A stretch of 64,000 nucleotides of DNA, taken from NCBI RefSeq assembly GCF_045679555.1, contig NC_092120.1:11405805-11469804 (forward strand), given 5' to 3'. Both the position numbers and the translations under genes were made by a program. The notes below the pieces were generated by a model, which was given only the letters and a program-made list of their open reading frames with translations, was not told where the DNA came from and searched no databases. The stretch is from Salvelinus alpinus (Eukaryota > Chordata > Actinopteri > Salmoniformes > Salmonidae). The number at the start of each line of letters is the position of its first letter. Positions within the stretch are counted from its first letter, which is position 1. Shown in pieces: positions 48,301 through 57,300 of the stretch.

Positions 48301-51300
48301 AACTGTTTGAATGATGTCTGAGTATAACAGAACTCATATGGCAGGCAAAAACCTGAGAAAAGATCCAACCAGGAAGTGGGAAATCTGAGGTTTGTAGTTT
48401 TTCAAGTCATTGCCTATCAACTATACAGTGTCTATGGAGTCATATTGCACTTCCTAAGGCTTCCACTAGATGTCAACAGTCTTTAGAACCTTGTTTCAGG
48501 CTTCTACTGTGAAGGATGAGGGAATGAGAGCTGTTTCAACCAGGTGTCTGGCAGAGTGCCATGAGCTCACTCAGGCGCGCCCCCGTGAGAGGTAGCTGCG
48601 TTCCTTCTCCTTTCTAAAGACAAAGGAATTCTCCGGTTGAAACATTGAAGACTTATGTTAAAAACATCCTAAAGATTGATTCTATACATTGTTTGACATG
48701 TTTCTACAAACTGTAATGGAATTTTTTGACTTTTCGCCTGGACTAAGTGTGCCTGCGCCTTGTGAATTTGGATTTGTGAACTAAACGCGAGAACAAAAAG
48801 GGAGGTATTTGGACACAAAATGGACTTTATCGCACAAAACAAACATTTATTGTCAAAGGTAAGTGAATATTTATAATACTATTTCTGACTTCTGTTGACT
48901 CCACAACATGGCGGGTACCTGTATGGCTTGTTTTTGTGTCTGAGCGCCGTACTCAGATTATTGCATGGTGTGCTTTTTCTGTAAAGTTTTTAAAAATCTG
49001 ACACAGCGGTTGCATTAGGGAGAGGTTTATCTAAAGTTCCATGTATAAAACTTGTATCTTTTATCAATGTTTATTATGAGTATTTCTGTAAATTGATGTG
49101 GCTCTCTGCAAAATCACCGGATGTTTGAGGCAAAACATTACTGAACATAACGCGCCAATGTAAATTAAGATTTTTGGATATAAATATGAACAAAACATAC
49201 ATGTATTGTGTAACATGAAGTCCTATGAGTGTCATCTGATGAAGATCAAGGTTAGTGATTAATTTTCTCTATTTCTGCTTTTTGTGACTCCTCTCTTTGG
49301 CTGGAAAAATGGCTGTGTTTTTCTGTGACTAGGTACTGCCCTAACATAAATCAGATGGTGTGCTTTCGTCGTAAAGCCTTTTTGAAATCGGACATGGTGG
49401 TGGGATTAACAACAAGTTTATCTTTAAAACGGTGTAAAATACTTGTATGTTTGAGGAATTTTAATTATGAGATTTTTGTTTGAATTTGGCGCCCTGCACT
49501 TTCACTGGCTGTTGTCAAGTCGATCCCGTTAACGGCCGATCTCAGCCGTAAGAGGTACTGTAACTGGAATCCATTACAATCACATGATGCAACAGAAACA
49601 GCCCTCCCACTTGTCTGGATTATTGCCAGGCCAGGGATGAAAAACTGAGGTGCATTTCTCCGACGCTGAGCACACACATTTCAAGAGCCCTACCCTGCCC
49701 CAAACATTGTTTGTGTGTGCATGGCTATGGAACACCCAGGGTCATGGTTCATCCACTCTGCTCTCCACCAATGAGAAGCCACCTGAGTTTTTTTCTGTAG
49801 GTTATATGCCGCGTTCACATGCTGACATTTCTAACATGCCGATTTGTTGAACGAAGCACGTGTATAACTAAAACAAATTAGCAAGTCCGAAATGTCAGTT
49901 CTGAATAGCACGTGAGCATGGCAATATCTAAGAGCTCGTCAGTGTTAGGACTAGAGGTCGACCGATTAATAGGGCCGATTTCAAGTTCTCATAACAATAA
50001 CAAATTTTTGGACACCGATTTGGCCGTTTTTTTTTTACACCTTTATTTAATCTTTATTTAACTAGGCAAGTCAGTTAAGAACACATTCTTATTTTCAATG
50101 ACAGCCTAGGAACGGTGGGTTAACTGCCTCGTTCAGGGGCAGAACGACAGATTTTTACCTTGTCAGCTCGGGGGATTCAATCTTGCAACCTTACAGTTAA
50201 CTAGTCCAACGCTCTAACCACCTGATTACATTGCACTCCACGAGGAGCCTGCCTGTTACGCGAATGCAGTAGAAGCCAAGGTAAGTTGCTAGCTAGCATT
50301 AAACTTATCTTATAAAAAACAATCAATCAATCATAATCACTAGTTAACTACACATGGTTGATGATATTACTAGTTTATCTAGCGTGTCTTGCGTTGCATA
50401 TAATCGATGCGGTGCGTATCATTGTTCCAATGTGTACCTAACCATAAACATCAATGCCTTTCTTAAAATCAATACACAGAAGTATATATTTTTAAACCTG
50501 CATATTTAGCTAAAAGAAATCCAGGTTAGCAGGCAATATTAACCAGGTGAAATTGTGTCACTTCTCTTGCGTTCATTGCACGCAGGGTCAGTGTATATGC
50601 AACAGTTAGGCCCGCCTAATTTGCCAGAATTGTACGTAATTATGACATAACATTGAAGGTTGTGCAATGTAACAGGAATATTTAGACTTATGGATGCCAC
50701 CCGTTAGATAAAATACGGAACGGTTCCGTATTTCACTGAAAGAATAAAAGTCTTGTTTTCGAGATGATAGTTTCTGGATTCGACCATATTAATGACCTAC
50801 GGCTCGTATTTCTGTGTGTTATTATGTTATAACTAAGTCTGATTTGATAGAGCAGTCTGACAGCGGTGGTAGGCAGCAGCAGGCTCGTAAGCATTCATTC
50901 AAACAGCACTTTCCTGCGTTTTGCCAGAAGCTCTTCGTTTCAAACGTCACTCGCTCTGAGACTTGGAGTAGTTATTCCCCTTGCTCTGCATGGGTAACGC
51001 TGCTTCGAGGGTGGCTGTTGTCGTTGTGTTCCTGGTTCGAGCCCAGGTAAGAGCGAGGAGAAGGATGGAAGCTATACTGTTACACTGGCAATACTAAAGT
51101 GCCTATAAGAACATCCAATAGTCAAAGGTTAATGAAATACAAATGGTAGAGAGAGAAATAGTCCTATAATTCCTATAATAACTACAACCTAAAACTTCTT
51201 ACCTGGGAATATTGAAGACTCATGTTAAAAGGAACCACCAGCTTTCATATGTTCTCATGTTCTGAGCAAGGAACTTAAACGTTAGCTTTCTTACATGGCA

Positions 51301-54300
51301 CATATTGCACTTTTACTTTCTTCTCCAACACTTTGTTTTTGCATTATTTAAACCAAATTGAACATGTTTCATTATTTATTTGAGGCTAAATTGATTTTAT
51401 TGGTGTATTATATTAAGTTAAAGTGTTCATTCAGTATTGTTGTAATTGTCATTATTATAAATAAATAAATAGGCCGATTAATCGGTATCGGCTTTTTTTT
51501 GGTCCTCCAATAATCAGTATCAGCGTTAAAATCATAATCGGTCGACCTCTAGTTAGGACAGTCATTACTTATGCCTAGCACATAGCATGCTAGGACATGA
51601 GAAACCCTACCTCAGCTGCAGGGTCACATACCACCTTTCAATAACCGTAACTCAGGTAGAGTTCTAATCACATCTCACCAAAATAAAACTACACACACCT
51701 ATCCAATCAACATTGTGCAAATAACTATACAACATAAGGGCTGGCCAATCATATTCAGGTCTGCATTATTTATTATCTATTATTGCATTACTGCATTATC
51801 TACCATCAGCCATTGGGCAACAACAGAGTGGAAGAGGTGCTTTGAGGCATTTCCATTTACCTGTGCATTTGTGATAGCATTATGCCTACACAGATATAGG
51901 GAAGAGAGGTTATATTGAGTGAATCAGTCAATGTAAGATAATCTACTGAACATTTCTGCAGCAAAATGTACATTAAAATACCTACTATGGGGAACAAGGG
52001 CAGTAGAAAGTGTCCTATTAGAGGTCTTACCCCTTGAAAGAAAGTCTAAGAGAAACAGACAGACAGATCCCCTTGGCCCTATACTCCACACCTCATAAAT
52101 ATGAATAAGTAGACAGTAAAGTGGACAGTCTGCTGTAAGAGCTTTTGAGCTAACAATATCACCACAGGCACAGGTACAGTCCGCTCTGTCGTAGATAAAC
52201 TCCCTCTCGACAAAGGAGGAAGGTTGTAACTCTGTTGCATCCAAACAAGGTCACTAATCCAGCAATATATGCCTGTACTCTATTATGTCAGTCACCCTTC
52301 CTTGGACTATTTAAGCCTAGACTTTGTTGAGCGACTTAACCACATTGTAGTGGCGATTCCCTATGAAAAGCCACTGGCACAGGAGAGCGGTCCATAACAC
52401 ATCCACAAAAATCAGCTCTCCAAATGTTTCTCTTTTTGGGTGAAGTTCCCATTTACTGCACATATAAATAGCTCCAATACACATATTCCTATAGAAAGGG
52501 TACAGAGAGATCCATTCTATAGGCTGTATCTGTGATACGGTAACAACTGTATGTGCTGTCCTCTCACCTGTGCTAACCCTTCCTGGTCACCTGTGCTAGA
52601 TAGCTAACCACACCCCACCCCCCCAACATATAGTGCCTTCTAGTGTACAAAACAAGTAAACATAACCCTTGACAGACATATACATAACACAAACAGACCA
52701 AAACAGCTCTCTCACACTGTATAGGCCTAACCATCATGTAAAGACACTGGTTCTATACCGGAGTCAAAGTAATACTTTGAAAGTAATACTGAAAGAGTTG
52801 TAGTAAGATCATGAAAATACTATTTGCATTTGCCCCCACGCTGCTGCTACTCTGTTTATCTATGCATAGTCACTAATACCTCTACCTACATGTACATATT
52901 ACCTCAATTACCTTGACTAACCGGTACCCCCTGTATATAGCTTCAATATTGTTATTTTATTGTTGCTCTTTAATTATTTGTTACTTTTATTTCTTACTTT
53001 TTTAGGTATTTTCTTAAAACTGCATTGTTGGTTAAGGGCATGTAAGTAAGCATTTCACTGTAAGGTCTACACCTGTATTCGGCACATGACAAATTAAACT
53101 TGAAAATTGAACACACCATGATACTAGAACATGGAGTAACAATATTTTTCTAAAATAGCTACACAGATCAAACTGAAAAATATGTCTAATATGAAGTAAA
53201 ACAGTTCAGCTCTGAGTAAGACTGGCAAACAATCTCCATGGAGAAAGTGGAGTGAATGTGTTTATTAGTTTGAGAGCAAGCATGAAGAATTACAAATGTT
53301 GTTCTTGCCTGCCATCTAGTGGCCAATGAGTTTCAATACATGAGACCATTTCAATCCCAAACCCAACCACGTAAACTCAGCAAAAAAAGAAACGTCCCTT
53401 TTTCAGGACCCTGTCTTTCAAAGATAATTCGTGAAAATCCAAATAACTTCACAGATATTCATTGTAAAGGGTTTAAACACTGTTTCCCATGCTTGTTCAA
53501 TGAACCATAATTAATGAACATGCACCTGTGGAACGGTCGTTAAGACTAACAGAAGGTAGGAAATTAAGGTCACAGTTATGAAAACTTAGGACACTAAAGA
53601 GGCCTTTCTACTGACTCTGAAAAACAACAAAAGAAAGATGCCCTGCTAATTTGTGTGAACGTGCCTTAGGCATGCTGCAAGAGGGATTGAGGACTGCAGA
53701 TGTGGCCATGGCAATAAATTGCAATGTCCGTACTGTGAGACGCCTAAGACAGCGCTACAGGGAGACAGGACGGACAGCTGATCGTCCTCGCAGTGGCAGA
53801 CCGTGTAACACCTGCACAGGATCGGTACATCCAAACATCACACCTGCAGGACAGGTACAGGATGGCAACAACAACTGCCTGAGTTACACCAGGAACGCAC
53901 AATCCCTCCATCAGTGCTCAGACTGTCCGCAATAGGCTGAGAGAGGCCGGACCGAGGGCTTGTAGGCCTGTTGTAAGGCAGGTCCTCACCGGCAAAAACG
54001 TTGCCTATGGGCACAAACTAGAGGTCGACCGATTATGATTTTTCAACGCCGATACCGATAATTGGAGTACCAAAAAAAGCCAATACCGATTAAATCGGCC
54101 AATTTATTTATTTGTAATAATGAAAATTACAACAATACTGAATGAACACTTATTTTAACTTAATATATCAATAAAATCAATTTAGCCTCAAATAATGAAA
54201 CATGTTCAATTTGGTTTAAATAATGCAAAAACAAAGTGTTGGAGAAGAAAGTAAAAGTGCAATATGTGCCATGTAAAAAAGCTAACATTTAAGTTCCTTG

Positions 54301-57300
54301 CTCAGAACATATGAAAGCTGGTGGTTCCTTTTAACATGAGTTTAATATTCCCAGGTAAGTAGTTTTAGGTTGTAGTTATTAGAGGACTATTTCTCTCTCT
54401 ACCACTTGTATTTCATATACCTTTGACTATTGGATGTTCTTATAGGCACTTTAGTATTGCCAGTGTAACAGTATAGCTTCCGTCCCTCTCCTCGCCCCTA
54501 CCTGGGCTCGAACCAGGGACACATCGACTACAGCCACCATCGAAGCATCGTTACCTATCGCTCCACAAAAGCTGCGGCCCTTGCAGAGCAACGGAAACAA
54601 CTACTTCAAGGTCTCAGAGCGAGTGACGTCACCGATTGAAACGCTTTTAGCGCGCACCCCGCTAACTAGCTAGCCATTTCACATCGGTTACACCAGCCTA
54701 ATCTCGGGAGTTGATAGGCTTGAAGTCATAAACAGCTCAATGCTTGAAGCACAGCGAAGAGCTGCTGGCAAATGCATGAAAGTGCTGTTTGAATGCATGC
54801 TTACGAGCCTGCTGCTGCCTACCACCGCTCAATCAAATCATAGACTTAAACATAATAACACACAAAAATACGAGCCTTACGTCATTAATATGGTAAAATC
54901 CGGAAACTATCATTTCGAAAACAAAACGTTTATTCTTTCAGTGAAATACGGAACCGTTCCGTATTTTATCTAACGGTTGGCATCCATAAGTCTAAACATT
55001 GCTGTTACATTGCACAATCTTCAATGTTCTGTCATAATTATGTACAATTACGGCAAATTAATTACGGTTCGCAACGAGCCAGGCGGCCCAAACTGCTGCA
55101 TATACCCTGACTCTGCTTGCACAGAACGCAAGAGAAGTGACACAATTTCCCTAGTTAAAAGAAATTCATGTTAGCAGGCAATATTAACTAAATATGCAGG
55201 TTTAAAAATAGCCATAATACTCCTGAACAGGTAATCAAATGGCGACCCGGACTATTTGCATTGTGTGCCCCCCCCAACCCCTCTTTTTACGCTGCTGCTA
55301 CTCTGTTTATCATATATGCATAGCCACTAACTATACATTCATGTATATACAACCTCAATTGGGCCGACCAACCAGTGCTCCCGGACATTGGCTAACCGGG
55401 CTATCTGCATTGAGTCCACACACCAACCCCTCTTTTACACTACTGCTACTCTCTGTTCAACACATGCATAGTCACTTTAACCATATCTACATGTACATAC
55501 TACCTCACTCAGCCTGACTAACCGGTGTCTGTATGTAGCCTCGCTACTTTTATAGCCTTGCTACTGTATATAGCCTGTCTTTTTACTGTTGTTTTATTTC
55601 TTTACCTACCTATTGTTCACCTAATACCTTTTTTGCACTATTGGTTGGAGCCTGTAAGTCAGCCTACACCTGTTGTATTCAGCGCACGTGACAAAAACTT
55701 TGATTTCATTGTAAAGAAAGCCATTAATGTTTATGGTTAGGTACATTGGTGCAACGACAGTGCTTTTTTCACGAATGCGCTTGTTAAATCACCCGTTTGG
55801 CGAAGTAGGCTGTGATTCGATGATAAATTAACAGGCACCGCATCAATTATATGCAACGCAGGACAAGCTAGATAAACTAGTAATATCAACCATGTGTGAT
55901 TATTTTTTATAAGTTTAATGCTAGCAACTTACCTTGGCTTCTTGCTGCACTCGCGTAACAGGTAGTCAGCCTGCCACGCAGTCTCCTTGTGCAGTGCAAT
56001 GTAATAGGCCACAACCGGTGTCCAAAAATGCTGATTACCGATTATGAAAACTTAAAAATCGGCCTTAATTAAATCGGCCATTCCGATTAATCGGTCGACC
56101 TCTAGCACAAACCCACCGTCACTGGACCCGACAGGACTGGCAAAAAAGTGCTCTTCACTGACGAGTCGCGGTTTTGTCTCACCAGGGGTGATGGTCGGAT
56201 TCGCGTTTATCGTCAAAGGAATGAGCATTACACCGAGGCCTGTACTCTGGCGCGGGATCGATTTAGAGGTGGAGGGTCCGTCATGGTCTGGGGCGGTGTG
56301 TCACAGCATCATCGGACTGAGCTTGTTGTCATTGCAGGCAATCTCAACGCTGTGCGTTACAGGGAAGACATCCTCCTCCTTCCTGCAGGCTCATCCTGAC
56401 ATGACCCTCCTGCATGTCAATGCCACACTGCTCATTCTGTGCGTGATTTCCTGCGAGACAGGAATGTCAGTGTTCTGCCATGGCCAGCGAAGAGCCCGGA
56501 TCTCAATCCCATTGAGCACATCTGGGACCTGTTGGATCGGAGGGTGAGGGCTAGGGCCATTCCCCCCAGAAATGTCCGGGAACTTGCAGAAGCCTTGGTG
56601 GAAGAGTGGGGTAACATCTCACAGCAAGAACTGGCAAATCGGGTGCAGTCCATGAGGAGGAGATGCACTGCAGTACTTAATGCAGCTGGTGGCCACACCA
56701 AATACTGACTGTTACTTTTGATTTTGACCCTCCCCTTTGTTCAGGGACACATTATTCCATTTCTGTTAGTCACATGTCTGTGGAACTTGTTCAGTTTATG
56801 TCTCAGTTGTTGAATCTTGTTATGTTCATACAAATATTTACACATGTTAAGGTTGCTGAAATTCAACGCAGTTGACAGTGAGAGGCCGTTTCTTTTTTTT
56901 GCTGAGTTTAGTAGATGCCTATCATTGACCAACAGGACACCACTGTGGGCTGGGACATCACCTACATCAGTGCTACATGAGCACGCCTGCTACAACTGGA
57001 TACTGGAGTGGATGTGTGTTCTTACAACAGTTGAGCCATCATCAAAAGCGGATGTCTTTCCCATTCTGGGGACATTGTTAAAAAAAAGCAGAGAGCAAAG
57101 GTTGCCTAAATAGAACTGCAGTCAGAAAGCAGGGAATAGAGCAGACAGCAGGTCATTCCTGGAAGAAGTTCAGTGTGAATGAATGGGTCAACACACTAAA
57201 TATCATGCCCACCCCTAGGCCTACTATCTAGGTTCTGTGAAACAGAAAACCAAAAGGTATCTTCAGGATTAGAATATTGACATACACCAAGTATACTAAA

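Larger units (their letters stand above)
53374..56908 (+). mobile_element. Tc1-like transposon split by hAT copy 4
   Basis: Inverted ends AACTCAGCAAAAAAAGAAAC and TTTTTTTTGCTGAGTT lie between TA dinucleotides (53372-53373, 56909-56910). The plus strand holds transposase codons in two halves: DNA-binding part at 53651-53935 ([20 protein letters not shown]) and catalytic part at 56148-56700 ([56 protein letters not shown]). Frameshifts make it inactive. Confidence 0.92.

Noticed and set aside
51924-52244. 106-codon minus-strand frame in nt5c3a intron 1 as an alternative first exon
   Set aside because: No donor in phase with exon 2, no promoter motif upstream and no known homologue could be seen.
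54490-54600. Independent tRNA gene
   Set aside because: Only a B-box-like T arm (GGGCTCGAACC reversed) is present. No acceptor stem or anticodon arm folds, and it is part of the hAT element.
56148-56700. Intact Tc1-family transposase
   Set aside because: The gene is split by a 2.1-kb hAT element, and the catalytic half needs frame changes between FTDESRF and [11 protein letters not shown].
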